From contig QYPH01000005.1 in the NCBI GenBank assembly GCA_007279905.1, forward strand, positions 1 to 44,933: 44,933 nucleotides of DNA. The letters run 5' to 3'. Source of the DNA: Actinomycetota bacterium. Its GTDB lineage: Bacteria; Actinomycetota; Acidimicrobiia; Acidimicrobiales; Ilumatobacteraceae. The translations under genes were made by a program, and so were the position numbers. Of this stretch, positions 9,101 to 20,611 are shown piece by piece. The notes below the pieces were generated by a model. It was not told the origin of the DNA. It ran no database searches and saw only the letters and a program-made list of their open reading frames with translations. Within the stretch, counting starts at the first letter, position 1. The number at the start of each line of letters is the position of its first letter.

Positions 9101-11419
9101 CTATTTTGTTTTTGCAGCAGCCTCAGCAGCTTTTGCTGCTGCCTTCGCCGCACTCTCTACTTTTTTACGCACAACGTTGAGCGCGCTGCCGGCCTTAAAC
9201 CACTCGACTTGCTCCTTGCTAAATGTGTGGAGAGCCTGAAACTCAATCTGGTCTCCGCCGCGTTGATTGAGGTAACAGCGAACTGGCTGATCTGGCTTGG
9301 GTGGCATGTCGCGCACCGTGATGGTGTCAAGTTCGCTGATCATGTCATACATCGCTGGGTCGGCAAATGTGAGCGGCACGATGCCTTGCTTTTTGAGGTT
9401 GGTTTCGGCAATGCGGGCGAACGATCGAGCAAAAATAACAACAGCACCGCGGTAGCGAGGCTCCATCGCAGCATGCTCACGACTTGAGCCCTCTCCATAG
9501 TTTTGATCGCCAATTGCAGTCCATTGCACTTCGTTGTCGCCATAGTGGCGGGCAATTTCTGGGAAGGTGCGAGTTTGCCCATCGATCATGTCGATGCCTT
9601 CACCAACAACATCGTTGTATGCGTTGACAACACCTGCGAACAAGTTGCCACAAATGTTTTGTAGGTGTCCGCGATAGGTGAGCCACTTGCCAGCAGCCGA
9701 AATATGGTCGGTGGTGCATTTGCCTTTGGCTTTCATGAGAATGGGCATACCGAGAAAGTCGTTGCCATTCCATTTTGCAAATGGCTCGAGCAATTGCAAT
9801 CGATCACTTGTTGGACTCACGCTGACTTGCACATCGGAGCCGTCTGCGGGTGGGGCAATAAACGTGTCGTTGCCTGCGTCGTAACCGGCCTTTGGCAACA
9901 CTTCGCCTTGGGGAATCTCGAGCTTGACTTGGGTGCCATCGGGTGCTGTCAATGTGTCGGTCGTTGGGTCAAAGTCGAGGCGACCCGCAAGCGCGAGTGC
10001 AATGACCGTGTCGGGACTTGTCACAAAACTCAGTGTGTTGGCCGAGCCGTCGTTGCGCTTAGGAAAATTGCGGTTAAATGAGTTGACAATGGTGTTCGGT
10101 TTGCTCGTTACTTCCTTTGATCTGTCCCATTGACCAATGCACGGACCACACGCGTTGGCCAAAACTGTTGCGCCAATCGCTTCGAGATCGGCGAGAAGTC
10201 CATCTCGTTCGATTGTCGCTCGAATTTGCTCTGAGCCTGGAGTGATCAGCAGCTCAACTTTTGCTTTGAGACCATGAGCACTTGCTTGTCGTGCAACTGA
10301 TGCGGCACGCGTGATGTCTTCGTAAGAAGAGTTGGTGCAACTACCGATCAGGGCCGATGAGATATCGAGTGGCCACTCGTTTGCCGTTGCTGCAGCACCA
10401 ATATCTTTGCCGATCTTGTGGGCGCGGTCTGGAGAGTGCGGGCCATTGATGAGGGGTCTCAGTGAAGACAAATCGATCACGATGGTTTGGTCGTAGGTTG
10501 CGTTCTCATCCGCGCGCAGGTTTGTTGCAACACTGTCGGCGGCCTTGGCGATGTCGGTGCGGCCTGTGGCCTGCAAGTAAGCCGACATGTTTGCGTCGTA
10601 TGGAAACACCGAACACGTTGCGCCAATCTCGGCACCCATGTTGCAAATAGTTGCTTTGCCGGTTGCTGAAATGGTGTCGGCACCATCTCCGAAGTATTCG
10701 ACAATTGCGCCAGTGCCGCCTTCGACGGTGAGCACGCGTGCGACTTCAAGAATGACATCTTTCGGACTCGACCAACCAGAAAGTTTTCCCGTGAGTTTCA
10801 CTCCAATTACTTTTGGCCAACGAACATTGAATGGGAAACCAGTCATCACGTCGACCGCATCAGCACCGCCGACTCCGATTGCAACCATGCCGAGACCACC
10901 TGCATTTGGCGTGTGGCTGTCGGTGCCGATCATCATTCCACCGGGGAAGGCGTAGTGCTCGAGCACAACTTGGTGGATGATGCCGCTGCCTGGGCCCCAA
11001 AAACCAATGCCATATTTTGCTGAAACACTTTGCAAGAAGTCGTACACCTCTTTGTTGGTGTCGATTGCAACACCCATGTCGATGCGCGCACCGACTTTTG
11101 CCGAAATCAAATGATCGCAATGCACCGTTGAAGGCACAGCAGTAGTTGGAAGACCAGCAGTCATAAATTGCAATAGTGCCATCTGTGCTGTTGCATCTTG
11201 CATCGCAACACGATCAGGAGCGAAGTCTGCATAACTACGTCCTCGTTCCATCTCTTGTTTTTTTGGGTCGGAGAGATGATTGATCAAAATCTTTTCGGTG
11301 AGTGTGAGGTTGCGTCCGAGTCGTTTTCGTCCTATTGCCACGTTTCCTTCAAGTGATGCGTAGACGCTATTGACGAGTTCTATTGGGGTTCCTGCTGTTG
11401 CAGTCATGTCGATAGTCAT
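9101..11419 (-). CDS. acn: aconitate hydratase
   Basis: [91 protein letters not shown] at 11419 preceded by GAGAGGA. Confidence 0.95.
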   Translation of the reverse strand: MTIDMTATAGTPIELVNSVYASLEGNVAIGRKRLGRNLTLTEKILINHLSDPKKQEMERGRSYADFAPDRVAMQDATAQMALLQFMTAGLPTTAVPSTVHCDHLISAKVGARIDMGVAIDTNKEVYDFLQSVSAKYGIGFWGPGSGIIHQVVLEHYAFPGGMMIGTDSHTPNAGGLGMVAIGVGGADAVDVMTGFPFNVRWPKVIGVKLTGKLSGWSSPKDVILEVARVLTVEGGTGAIVEYFGDGADTISATGKATICNMGAEIGATCSVFPYDANMSAYLQATGRTDIAKAADSVATNLRADENATYDQTIVIDLSSLRPLINGPHSPDRAHKIGKDIGAAATANEWPLDISSALIGSCTNSSYEDITRAASVARQASAHGLKAKVELLITPGSEQIRATIERDGLLADLEAIGATVLANACGPCIGQWDRSKEVTSKPNTIVNSFNRNFPKRNDGSANTLSFVTSPDTVIALALAGRLDFDPTTDTLTAPDGTQVKLEIPQGEVLPKAGYDAGNDTFIAPPADGSDVQVSVSPTSDRLQLLEPFAKWNGNDFLGMPILMKAKGKCTTDHISAAGKWLTYRGHLQNICGNLFAGVVNAYNDVVGEGIDMIDGQTRTFPEIARHYGDNEVQWTAIGDQNYGEGSSREHAAMEPRYRGAVVIFARSFARIAETNLKKQGIVPLTFADPAMYDMISELDTITVRDMPPKPDQPVRCYLNQRGGDQIEFQALHTFSKEQVEWFKAGSALNVVRKKVESAAKAAAKAAEAAAKTK

Positions 11420-11470
11420 GTCGATAATCCTCTCAATTCTTTGAATATTGGCTTGCTTTTTGCGGCCATG

Positions 11471-11482
11471 TATACAAGTATA
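11471..11482. promoter_or_regulatory. Inverted repeat TATAC-AA-GTATA in the acn/gntR divergent region (candidate GntR operator)
   Basis: Perfect 5-bp arms with 2-nt centre; lies just upstream of the GTG start and overlaps a TATAGT box (11480-11485). Confidence 0.4.
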
Positions 11483-11488
11483 GTACAA

Positions 11489-12220
11489 GTGCGAAGCATT
11501 CGGTATCAAGTCATAGCAGCATCGCTGCGAGAGCGAATCAATGTGGGCCATTTTTTGGCTGGGCGATTACTGCCAAGTGAGTCAGAACTGAGCCGTGAAT
11601 TTGCGGTCAGTCGAGTGACTGTGCGCAGGGCTCTCGAATTACTGCGCGAAGAAGGCATCGTCAGTGCGCGGCAAGGGTTTGGCTGGTTTGTGGCCAGCGA
11701 TCCGATATCGCAGACGCTCGGCAGATTGGGAACCATTGAGGAGCAAATGTCGGCAAGCGGCATGACACCAACTCGCCACATCATTGAGTTTGCATTTGAA
11801 AAGGCTTCACGCAACATTGCTAAAACACTCGACTGCGATCAGGTGCTGCGCGTCAAGCGCATCAACATGGCGGCCGACGAACCGTTTGCGGTCGTGACCG
11901 TGTGGTGTTCATTTGAACTTGGCAAGCACTTGTCTCGTCACGACGTTGAGACAAATTCATTTTATGATTTGCTCAATGTGGCGCTTGGTGGGGCGACACA
12001 AACAATTGGTGCAGATGCAGCAACGGCTGTTGAAGCAAGGTTGCTCGAAATTCCTGTTGGGTCACCTGTGTTGCATTGTGATCGTGTCACAAAGAACGAG
12101 GAAGGACATGCAGTGCTGGTTTCACATCACGTGTTTCCTGCACATCGCACAAACTTTGTTGTTGAGTTGCCTTCGGTGCCGGCTTCTATTTCGCCGACAG
12201 GTTTACGACTCGTTGACTAA
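11489..12220 (+). CDS. GntR-family (HutC/UTRA-type) transcriptional regulator
   Basis: [64 protein letters not shown] plus UTRA-like C-terminus. ORF track begins at 11441; GTG at 11489 fits the usual N-terminus better. Confidence 0.88.
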   Translation: MRSIRYQVIAASLRERINVGHFLAGRLLPSESELSREFAVSRVTVRRALELLREEGIVSARQGFGWFVASDPISQTLGRLGTIEEQMSASGMTPTRHIIEFAFEKASRNIAKTLDCDQVLRVKRINMAADEPFAVVTVWCSFELGKHLSRHDVETNSFYDLLNVALGGATQTIGADAATAVEARLLEIPVGSPVLHCDRVTKNEEGHAVLVSHHVFPAHRTNFVVELPSVPASISPTGLRLVD

Positions 12221-12224
12221 TTCG

Positions 12225-12869
12225 TTACCACTTGTCCCAGTGCAGCACTTTTTCAAGTGGCAGTCGGTTGGCGGGCTTGAACTCGGTGCCGATGGTGTAC
12301 GCAATCGGGAACAATCCGCCCTGCGTAATTTTGTCGTAGGGAATACCAAGTAGCTCTGCAGCCTTTTTCTCGCCGTCCATCATGAGGTGGATTGTTGTCC
12401 AGGCCGAACCCATTCCACGTCCGCGGAGTGCGAGCATAAAACTCCATACGGCAGGCAAGAGCGAGCCCCAGGCACCGGCGCCACTAAAAACATCGAGATT
12501 ATCGAGACGACCCTCGATGCACGGAATCATGAGCATCGGTGCTTTTTCGAAATTTTCTGCCAAAAATGATGCCGAGCCGCGTACTTTAGGAAGTTGCTCG
12601 TCGCGGACATCGCCGCGAGGTTTGCCGCTTGGGAGTGTCGCGTAGATGGCCCAGTTGGCGCGATAGATGTCGGCAAGTGCTTTTTTCTTTGCCGCGTCTT
12701 CAACGATGATCCAATGCCATCCTTGGCTATTGCCGCCCGTTGGTGCCTGAAGAGCAATTTCGAGACATTCTTCAACAATTTTGCGCTCTACGGGTTTATC
12801 AAAGTCGAGGCGTTTGCGCACGCTGCGGGTGGATGTAAGGACTTCTTCGGAGGAGAGGTTCAGTTGCAT
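12225..12869 (-). CDS. nitroreductase family protein
   Basis: STRSVRKRLDFDKPVERKIVEECLEIALQAPTGGNSQGWHWIIVED; C-terminal G.K/A..RLPLEKVLHWDKW. ATG 12869 preferred. Confidence 0.85.
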   Translation of the reverse strand: MQLNLSSEEVLTSTRSVRKRLDFDKPVERKIVEECLEIALQAPTGGNSQGWHWIIVEDAAKKKALADIYRANWAIYATLPSGKPRGDVRDEQLPKVRGSASFLAENFEKAPMLMIPCIEGRLDNLDVFSGAGAWGSLLPAVWSFMLALRGRGMGSAWTTIHLMMDGEKKAAELLGIPYDKITQGGLFPIAYTIGTEFKPANRLPLEKVLHWDKW

Positions 12870-12891
12870 GGCATCTAGTGTGCCATGCAAC
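12863..12891. promoter_or_regulatory. 29-bp perfect-arm inverted repeat between nitroreductase and enoyl-CoA hydratase genes
   Basis: GTTGCATGGCA-TCTAGTG-TGCCATGCAAC, 11-bp arms; contains the nitroreductase ATG and a + strand TAGTGT box. Confidence 0.75.
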
Positions 12892-12925
12892 GATAGAGAT
12901 ACACGACTTGGCAAAGGGGTATGTA

Positions 12926-13822
12926 ATGAGCGCAGCACAACGAGTAGATGTGCCTGGGGTAGTTGATGATCGGGTCACGATTTCGGTGGTTGATGGCATT
13001 GCCGATGTGAAGATGAATCGCGCCGACAAGCGCAACGCTCTCGACAACGCAATGTTCACTTCGCTGAACGCCGCTGGAGAATATCTCAAGACATTGGATG
13101 ACTTACGTGTTGTCGTGCTGTCGGGGGACGGTGCATCGTTTTGCGCGGGCCTCGATTTTTCGTCGTTTGCGCAGATGGCCGAGGCTGGTGCACAAGCAAA
13201 TGCAGCTGACAAAAAAACTGACAAAAAAACTGACAAAAAATCCGACATGAATGCGGGCGCGATGGTGAATGGTCGCATCACACATATGGCCCAACAAGTG
13301 TGTTGGGTGTGGCAGGAAGTGCCCGTGCCGGTTATTGCGGCAGTGCATGGTCATGCACTTGGAGGCGGCATTCAGATCGCACTTGGTTGTGACATTCGCA
13401 TCGTGCATCCAGACACGCAACTCTCTGTGCGCGAAGTGCACTGGGGTCTGATTCCCGACATGACGGGCACGTTGATGTTGAGTCGGCTCGCAAGACCCGA
13501 CATCGTGAAAGATTTGGTGTTTACGGCTCGAGTGTTTAGTGGTCGAGAGGGTTACGAAATGGGTCTTGTCACTCGACTTTCAGAATCTGTGCACGCAGAC
13601 GCAATGACACTGGCCAAGGAAATTGCTGGTCGCAGCCCGGAGGCGGTGCGAGGAGCCAAAAAACTCATTAACTTGCTGGCAAATACTGGCGCAGCCGAAC
13701 AGTTTGCAGCCGAACGGACAACGATTGGTCAGTTGATTGGCACAGCAAACCAGGCCGAAGCAGTGATGTCGCACTTTGAAAAGCGCCCACCTAATTTTGC
13801 TTCGGGCAGTTTGTTTCGCTGA
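12926..13822 (+). CDS. enoyl-CoA hydratase/isomerase (crotonase) family protein
   Basis: MNRADKRNALDNAMF, GDGASFCAGLDFSSFA, VPVPVIAAVHGHALGGGIQIALGCDIRI; start ATG 12926 after AAAGGGG. Confidence 0.92.
   Translation: MSAAQRVDVPGVVDDRVTISVVDGIADVKMNRADKRNALDNAMFTSLNAAGEYLKTLDDLRVVVLSGDGASFCAGLDFSSFAQMAEAGAQANAADKKTDKKTDKKSDMNAGAMVNGRITHMAQQVCWVWQEVPVPVIAAVHGHALGGGIQIALGCDIRIVHPDTQLSVREVHWGLIPDMTGTLMLSRLARPDIVKDLVFTARVFSGREGYEMGLVTRLSESVHADAMTLAKEIAGRSPEAVRGAKKLINLLANTGAAEQFAAERTTIGQLIGTANQAEAVMSHFEKRPPNFASGSLFR
13209..13245 (+). repeat. Triplicated 12-bp coding repeat (GACAAAAAAACT), encoding DKKTDKKTDKKS
   Basis: gacaaaaaaactgacaaaaaaactgacaaaaaatcc read directly. Confidence 0.9.
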
Positions 13823-13874
13823 TTAGTCGCTAGAGTTTTGTCACGGGCCAGCGTCGTCCCTGCGGATTCCATTA

Positions 13875-13913
13875 TTGCAATCTGCAAAAAGTTCACACTG
13901 AATTCAGTTGAAC
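13875..13913. promoter_or_regulatory. Two adjacent inverted repeats in the gltB upstream region
   Basis: TTGCA-ATC-TGCAA (13875-13887), and GTTCA-C-ACTGAATTCAGT-TGAAC (13891-13913) with a 12-bp perfect palindrome in its centre. Confidence 0.55.
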
Positions 13914-13941
13914 TGCACCTACAAGGAAATAGGACACGACG

Positions 13942-16900
13942 ATGCAACGCTCAATGCCGCTTGCAAGCGGTTTGTATGACCCACGCTTTGAACATGACGC
14001 ATGCGGCGTCTCGTTTGTCGTGGACATTAAGGGTCGCAAATCTCACGACATCGTGGCAATGGGTATTGGCGCACTCTGCAGCATGGAACATCGCGGTGCC
14101 ACAGGTTCAGAAGTCGAGACTGGCGATGGTGCTGGAGTACTGATTCAGGTTCCTCATCAATTTTTGTCGGAAGTTGTTGGCTTTGTTTTGCCGGCTGTAG
14201 GCGGTTACGGGGTTGGCATTGCCTTTTTGCCGACTGATAAAAAGCTTCGTGACGCAGCAGTCGTTGAAGTTGAACGAATTATTGCTGAGCAAGAGCTTGA
14301 TGTATTGGGCTGGCGTGAGGTGCCGGTTGATCCAAGTTGTCTTGGCAAGAGCGCTCGAGACGTGATGCCAGCATTTTCGCAGATATTTATTGCAGACAAG
14401 GAAGGTGCGCGAGAGGTTGAGTTGGATCGCAAGTTGTTTATTGCTCGCAAACGCATCGAGCACGAACTGCCACCAGAGTTGCAGACGTACTTTCCGTCAT
14501 TGTCGAGCCGCACACTCATCTATAAAGGCATGTTGACAACGCCTCAGTTGGCAATGTTTTTTCCAGATCTCACTGACACGCGCATTGAGTCGGCAATCGC
14601 CTTGGTGCATAGTCGTTTCTCCACAAACACATTTCCTTCGTGGCCGCTTGCGCATCCTTATCGATTTATTGCCCATAACGGCGAGATCAATACGGTGCAG
14701 GGCAATCGCAACTGGATGAGAACTCGGGAGTCGATGTTGAGCAGCAACTTGCTTCCTGGGCTTGAGCGAGCGTTTCCAATTTGCGCGATGGGTGGCAGTG
14801 ACTCTGCAAGTTTCGATGAAGTGCTCGAGTTGCTGCACTTGGGCGGGCGAAGTTTGCCGCATGCAGTGATGATGATGATTCCTGAAGCGTGGGAAAACAA
14901 CAAAACAATGAATGCACAAAAGCGCGCCTTCTATCGTTTTCATGCCTCGCTGATGGAACCGTGGGATGGCCCAGCATGTATTGCATTTACTGACGGAACT
15001 CTGATCGGCGCGGTACTCGATCGCAACGGACTTCGACCAAGTCGTTACTGGGTAACCGACGATGACATCGTGATCATGGCGAGCGAAGTTGGAGTTGTCG
15101 ACATTGATCAAGCGAAAATTGTTCGTAAAGGGCGGTTGCAGCCAGGGCGAATGCTGTTGATCGATACTGAACTTGGTCGGATCGTTGAAGATGATGAGAT
15201 AAAGCAACAACTGAGCGAAGCGGCTCCGTATCAAAACTGGCTCGATGCCGGACTTGTAGAACTCGGCGACTTGCCAGCCCGTGAACACATGGTGTTTAGT
15301 CGCGACAGCGTGTTGCGACGCCAACAGGTATTTGGTTACACACACGAAGAACTCAAAATTATTTTGGCGCCAATGGCAAAGACGGGTGGAGAGCCGCTTG
15401 GTTCGATGGGGACAGATACTCCGATCGCGGTACTTTCTGCTCGGCCACGATTGTTGTTTGACTATTTTCAACAGATGTTTGCGCAAGTCACGAACCCGCC
15501 ACTTGACGCAATTCGAGAAGAAGTAGTGACGTCAATCGGGACTGCGGTTGGCCCAGAAGGAAACTTGCTCGAAGCAAGTTCAGAACACTGCAGGCAACTG
15601 GTATTGCCATTCCCGATCATCAACAATGATCATCTCGCAAAGATCATTCACATCGATGATGATGGCGCATATCCACAACTGCAATCAGTAGTTGTGAGTG
15701 GCTTGTACAGAGTGGCCGATGGGGAGCAAGGGTTGCAAGAAGCCCTTGACGCGGCGCGAAAAACTGCAAGCGACGCAATCGATAACGGCGCACGCATCAT
15801 TATCATTTCTGATCGCAACTCTGACGAAGTGTTTGCGCCGATCCCATCGTTGTTGCTCACGAGTGCTGTGCACCATCACCTCATCCGTGAAAAGAAGCGC
15901 ACTCAAGTGGGGCTCATTGTTGAGTGCGGTGACGCGCGAGAAGTCCATCACATGGCGTTACTCATTGGTTATGGCGCCGGGGCGATTAATCCATATCTCG
16001 CATTCGAATCGATAGAAGACATGATTGCAGCCAATGATGGGACAGGAGTCAACAGTCTCGGCGGTGTCGATCCACAAAAGGCTGTCAACAATTACATCAA
16101 GGCCGCGGGCAAAGGTGTGTTGAAGGTGATGTCCAAGATGGGAGTGTCGACGGTGGCCTCATATACGGGCGCACAAATTTTTGAGGCACTTGGGCTGAGC
16201 AAAGAGCTTGTTGGAGAGTTTTTTACCGGAACGGTGTCGCGCCTTGGCGGAATCGGCTTGGGGGAAATCGCTACCGAGGTTGCAGCACGACACGCAATCG
16301 CGCATCCGCAACGTCCAGATCAGCGAATGCATCGCAAACTCGAAATGGGCGGCGAATACCAGTGGCGCCGCGAAGGCGAACATCATCTCTTTAATCCAGA
16401 GACGGTGTACCGATTGCAACACGCCACTCGTTCTGGCCGATACGACGTATTCAAGCAATACACAAAGGCCGTCGACGATCAGTCGCGAGTGTTGTCAACA
16501 TTGCGCGGGTTGTTTGAGTTTGTTGCAGACCGTGTTCCGGTGCCGATTGAAGAGGTTGAAACGGTGGCAAGTCTTGTCCAACGTTTTTCTACCGGTGCGA
16601 TGAGTTACGGCTCAATTTCCGCCGAGGTTCATGAGACGCTGGCAATTGCGATGAATCGCATTGGCGGCAAGAGCAACACGGGTGAGGGTGGCGAAGATGC
16701 CGAACGAAACATTGCATTGCCCAACGGTGACTCCAAGCGATCAGCGATCAAGCAAGTTGCATCGGGACGCTTTGGCGTGACGAGTGAGTATTTGGTCAAT
16801 GCGGATGATTTGCAGATCAAAATGGCGCAAGGCGCAAAGCCTGGCGAAGGTGGACAGTTGCCTGGTCACAAGGTCTATCCATGGATTGCTCAGACTCGCT

Positions 16901-18510
16901 ACTCGACACCCGGTGTGGGGCTCATTAGCCCGCCTCCGCACCACGACATTTATTCGATTGAAGATCTGAAGCAACTCATTCACGATCTGAAAAACTCAAA
17001 CCCAACTGCTCGTGTGCATGTCAAGTTGGTTGCACAAGTTGGTGTTGGCACAGTGGCAGCCGGCGTCAGTAAAGCAAAGGCCGACGTGGTCTTGATTTCG
17101 GGACACGATGGCGGAACGGGTGCATCGCCCTTGACGTCTCTTAAACATGTTGGTGCGCCATGGGAGCTTGGGTTGGCTGAGACGCAACAAACATTGTTGC
17201 TCAATGGATTGCGCGACCGCATCGTGGTGCAAGCCGATGGTCAGATGAAAACTGGGCGAGACGTCATTGTCGCAGCACTGCTCGGTGCAGAAGAATTTGG
17301 TTTTGCAACAGCACCGCTCGTTGTGAGTGGTTGCGTGATGATGCGGGTGTGTCATCTTGATACGTGTCCCGTGGGCGTTGCAACACAAAACCCCGAATTG
17401 CGCAAGCGCTTTAGCGGCAAGCCCGAGTTTGTTATCAATTTTTTTGAGTACATCGCTCAAGAGGTGCGCGAGTATCTTGCCCAATTGGGTTTTAGAACAT
17501 TGCAAGAAGCGGTTGGCCATGTTGAGGTGCTCGACACCCGACACGCGATCACTCATTGGAAGGCGAAAGGTCTTGATATTTCGCCGATTTTGGCAGTTGC
17601 TCAGAATCCGTATCAGCAAACACTGCATCATTCTGTTGCGCAAGATCACGGCTTGGCAGATGCTCTTGACACACAACTCCTCATTCAATGCGCCGACGCC
17701 GTTGATCGGGCCACACCTGTGCAACTTGATTTACCAATCAATAATGTCAACCGCACGGTTGGCACAATGCTCGGAAGCGCCGTCACCAAGAAGTGGGGCA
17801 GTGATGGCTTGCCACACGACACGATTTCGTTGCGCTTCACCGGCTCGGCGGGACAAAGCCTCGGAGCATTTTTACCAAAGGGAATTTCGGTTCACCTGCA
17901 GGGTGATGCAAATGACTATTTAGGCAAAGGATTATCGGGTGGTCGCATAGTGTTGCGACCAAGTACTCGCGCGACGTTTAGCCCACACGACAATGTGATT
18001 GCAGGCAATGTGATTGGCTACGGCGCGACTTCGGGAGAGATCTATATCAACGGACTTGTGGGCGAGCGATTTTGTGTGCGCAACTCTGGTGCCACTGCAG
18101 TTGTTGAAGGCATTGGTGATCACGGCTGTGAATACATGACTGGTGGTCGAGTGGTTGTGCTGGGAGAAACGGGGCGCAACTTTGCTGCTGGCATGAGCGG
18201 CGGTATTGCCTATGTATATGACGAAGACGGACTGTTTGCTTCACGGGTCAATAGCGACATGGTTGATATTTTTGATCTAGACGAATCTGATGTTGATTGG
18301 CTCTGCAACACGATTGCTCAACACGTGCAGTTAACAGGCTCTCCTCTTGGCACACGAATGTTGAATGATTGGTCGAATACTCAAAAACTGTTTCGTAAAG
18401 TGTTGCCTCGCGACTATGCGCGTGTCATGGCCATCATGGATCAAGCAAGGGTCGATGGTGTGAGCGAAGCGGAAACTTCTCGACGAGTCATGGAGCCTGT
18501 CCATGGGTGA
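13942..18510 (+). CDS. gltB: glutamate synthase large subunit
   Basis: [20 protein letters not shown] (class II GATase Cys), [57 protein letters not shown]. Confidence 0.97.
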   Translation: MQRSMPLASGLYDPRFEHDACGVSFVVDIKGRKSHDIVAMGIGALCSMEHRGATGSEVETGDGAGVLIQVPHQFLSEVVGFVLPAVGGYGVGIAFLPTDKKLRDAAVVEVERIIAEQELDVLGWREVPVDPSCLGKSARDVMPAFSQIFIADKEGAREVELDRKLFIARKRIEHELPPELQTYFPSLSSRTLIYKGMLTTPQLAMFFPDLTDTRIESAIALVHSRFSTNTFPSWPLAHPYRFIAHNGEINTVQGNRNWMRTRESMLSSNLLPGLERAFPICAMGGSDSASFDEVLELLHLGGRSLPHAVMMMIPEAWENNKTMNAQKRAFYRFHASLMEPWDGPACIAFTDGTLIGAVLDRNGLRPSRYWVTDDDIVIMASEVGVVDIDQAKIVRKGRLQPGRMLLIDTELGRIVEDDEIKQQLSEAAPYQNWLDAGLVELGDLPAREHMVFSRDSVLRRQQVFGYTHEELKIILAPMAKTGGEPLGSMGTDTPIAVLSARPRLLFDYFQQMFAQVTNPPLDAIREEVVTSIGTAVGPEGNLLEASSEHCRQLVLPFPIINNDHLAKIIHIDDDGAYPQLQSVVVSGLYRVADGEQGLQEALDAARKTASDAIDNGARIIIISDRNSDEVFAPIPSLLLTSAVHHHLIREKKRTQVGLIVECGDAREVHHMALLIGYGAGAINPYLAFESIEDMIAANDGTGVNSLGGVDPQKAVNNYIKAAGKGVLKVMSKMGVSTVASYTGAQIFEALGLSKELVGEFFTGTVSRLGGIGLGEIATEVAARHAIAHPQRPDQRMHRKLEMGGEYQWRREGEHHLFNPETVYRLQHATRSGRYDVFKQYTKAVDDQSRVLSTLRGLFEFVADRVPVPIEEVETVASLVQRFSTGAMSYGSISAEVHETLAIAMNRIGGKSNTGEGGEDAERNIALPNGDSKRSAIKQVASGRFGVTSEYLVNADDLQIKMAQGAKPGEGGQLPGHKVYPWIAQTRYSTPGVGLISPPPHHDIYSIEDLKQLIHDLKNSNPTARVHVKLVAQVGVGTVAAGVSKAKADVVLISGHDGGTGASPLTSLKHVGAPWELGLAETQQTLLLNGLRDRIVVQADGQMKTGRDVIVAALLGAEEFGFATAPLVVSGCVMMRVCHLDTCPVGVATQNPELRKRFSGKPEFVINFFEYIAQEVREYLAQLGFRTLQEAVGHVEVLDTRHAITHWKAKGLDISPILAVAQNPYQQTLHHSVAQDHGLADALDTQLLIQCADAVDRATPVQLDLPINNVNRTVGTMLGSAVTKKWGSDGLPHDTISLRFTGSAGQSLGAFLPKGISVHLQGDANDYLGKGLSGGRIVLRPSTRATFSPHDNVIAGNVIGYGATSGEIYINGLVGERFCVRNSGATAVVEGIGDHGCEYMTGGRVVVLGETGRNFAAGMSGGIAYVYDEDGLFASRVNSDMVDIFDLDESDVDWLCNTIAQHVQLTGSPLGTRMLNDWSNTQKLFRKVLPRDYARVMAIMDQARVDGVSEAETSRRVMEPVHG

Positions 18511-19954
18511 ACCAACCGGATTTTTGCAATGGAAGCGCACAACACCAAAGCGTCGCTCGATTCCTGTGCGAGTTGCTGATTGGCGTGAGGTGTATGAAGT
18601 TTTTCCTGCAGACCAACTCAAGCATCAGGCGGGTCGTTGCATGGATTGCGGAATCCCATTTTGCAATAATGGATGCCCGCTTGGAAACTTGATCCCTGAC
18701 TGGAATGATTTGGTGTATCGCGACAACTGGCGCGACGCGCTCGAACGATTGCATGCAACAAATAACTTTCCCGAGTTCACAGGTCGTTTGTGTCCTGCAC
18801 CATGTGAGTCGGCATGTGTTCTCGGTATCAATCAAGATCCGGTGACCATCAAACAAGTCGAGGTGGAGATCATTGATCGAGCGTGGAACGAAGGCTGGGT
18901 TACTCCAATTGTTGCCTCGCACAAAACTGGTAAGCGCATCGCAGTGATTGGCTCGGGGCCAGCTGGACTAGCGGCCGCACAGCAACTCACGAGGGCAGGA
19001 CACGATGTGGTGGTGCTCGAGCGGGAAGATCGGATTGGCGGACTGTTGCGCTACGGAATTCCGGAATTCAAAATGGAAAAGCGACACATTGACAGGCGAG
19101 TCGAGCAGATGACGCAAGAGGGAACTGAGTTTCGTGTCAATGCCGCAGTTGGCGACAACGTTGACATTGATGTACTTGTTGCATCGCACGATGCGGTGGT
19201 GTTGGCGTGTGGCGCGACTCAATGGCGCGATTTGCCACTTCCAGGTAGAGAACTCACTGGTATTTATCAGGCGATGGAATATTTGCCGCCGAGCAATCGT
19301 GTGCAACAAGGCGACATGCATGACACAACGATAAGTGCCGCTGGAAAACATGTAGTGATAATTGGCGGTGGCGACACCGGTGCTGATTGTTTGGGCACGG
19401 CGCTTCGTCAAGGTGCTGCATCGGTGACTCAGCTCGAGATCATGCCGCGGCCACCTGAAGTTCGTGCAGAATCAAATCCGTGGCCACAGTGGAGTCTTGT
19501 GTTTCGCACGAGTTCTGCCCACGAAGAAGGCGGCGACAGGTTGTTTAGCGTCAACACCGATCGATTTATTGGCAACGCAAATGGCACAGTGCGCGCACTC
19601 GTGCTCAACGAAGTAACGCTGGTGGACGGCAAGTTTGTTTCGGTACCAGGAACGCAACGAGAACTGCAGGCCGACTTGGTGTTGCTTGCACTTGGTTTTG
19701 TTGGACCACAGAAACATGCGTGGCTCGATCAGTTGGGCGTTGCGTTCGATGCGCGCGGCAATATCGCACGCACTGAGGAATTTGTCACAAACGTTCCAGG
19801 CGTGTTTGTGGCTGGTGACATGGGTCGCGGACAGAGTTTGGTCGTGTGGGCAATTGCTGAAGGGCGTGCTTGTGCTGCTGGAGTTGATCAGTATCTCATG
19901 GGCTCGTCAACGCTTCCTGTGCCGATTGTTGCATCTGCTCGCCCGATGGCATAG
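18503..19954 (+). CDS. gltD: glutamate synthase small subunit
   Basis: [68 protein letters not shown]; start overlaps gltB stop. Confidence 0.97.
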   Translation: MGEPTGFLQWKRTTPKRRSIPVRVADWREVYEVFPADQLKHQAGRCMDCGIPFCNNGCPLGNLIPDWNDLVYRDNWRDALERLHATNNFPEFTGRLCPAPCESACVLGINQDPVTIKQVEVEIIDRAWNEGWVTPIVASHKTGKRIAVIGSGPAGLAAAQQLTRAGHDVVVLEREDRIGGLLRYGIPEFKMEKRHIDRRVEQMTQEGTEFRVNAAVGDNVDIDVLVASHDAVVLACGATQWRDLPLPGRELTGIYQAMEYLPPSNRVQQGDMHDTTISAAGKHVVIIGGGDTGADCLGTALRQGAASVTQLEIMPRPPEVRAESNPWPQWSLVFRTSSAHEEGGDRLFSVNTDRFIGNANGTVRALVLNEVTLVDGKFVSVPGTQRELQADLVLLALGFVGPQKHAWLDQLGVAFDARGNIARTEEFVTNVPGVFVAGDMGRGQSLVVWAIAEGRACAAGVDQYLMGSSTLPVPIVASARPMA

Positions 19955-20003
19955 TGACCTAGTAATCACGGATTAATCACCTATTCGCCTATTATTGACC
20001 TCA

Positions 20004-20594
20004 ATGAAGAGCAGTACGAAAGCCATCCAACACGCAACAGTGGTCTTGGCGAGTTTGTTTTTTGTTGGTGCGTGCAGCACCTCAATTGCAGGCACTGCAA
20101 CAACAATTGTGCCTGTTGGTCCAACCGATTTTGCAACAATTCCTCCGGTGCAGTCAACGTTGCCAAATATTGTGACAACCCTGCCAATTGGCGCAGTGGG
20201 TTTCGAGCAGGTGTACACCGTGCGATCCGGAGACTCGCCAAGTCTGGTTGCAAACCTCTACGGGATTATGGTTGCCGAGTTGCTTTCGTGGAATGGTCTT
20301 GTTGCAACAAACCAGTTTCCATTTCCTGGTTCAATTCTCAAAATTCCTCCAACCGCAACTGTCAATAATCCGCAGATCAACGTTGCACCCGATGTGGCAG
20401 CGGGCCCAAGTCAGCCTGGTTGTGATCCGCGTCCTGCCGGCACCTACAAGGTCGCTAAAGGTGATTCGATGTATATCATTCGCAAAAAGTTTTGCGTCTC
20501 ACTTGCATCATTGCTTGGTGCAAACGGATTCAATAGTTCTGGTGCGTTGCTCTTCCCAGGTCAGATTTTAAACATTCCGGCATCTGGTAGTTAA
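20004..20594 (+). CDS. LysM-domain lipoprotein
   Basis: Signal with lipobox LFFVGACS; two LysM-like repeats (YTVRSGDSPSLVANLYGIMVAELLSWNGL; YKVAKGDSMYIIRKKFCVSLASLLGANG). Confidence 0.85.
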   Translation: MKSSTKAIQHATVVLASLFFVGACSTSIAGTATTIVPVGPTDFATIPPVQSTLPNIVTTLPIGAVGFEQVYTVRSGDSPSLVANLYGIMVAELLSWNGLVATNQFPFPGSILKIPPTATVNNPQINVAPDVAAGPSQPGCDPRPAGTYKVAKGDSMYIIRKKFCVSLASLLGANGFNSSGALLFPGQILNIPASGS

Positions 20595-20611
20595 ACAATC
20601 GAGGTTCTTCA

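Noticed and set aside
14497-15486. 329-aa minus-strand ORF inside gltB
   Set aside because: Shadow ORF of a strongly conserved + strand gene; Cys/His/Arg-rich with no recognisable motif.
16996-17724. 242-aa minus-strand ORF inside gltB
   Set aside because: Antisense shadow; Cys/His-rich and motif-free.
19963-19975. TAATC-ACG-GATTA repeat after gltD as a terminator
   Set aside because: Only a 5-bp AT-rich stem with no T-tract; more likely part of the LysM gene promoter region or chance.
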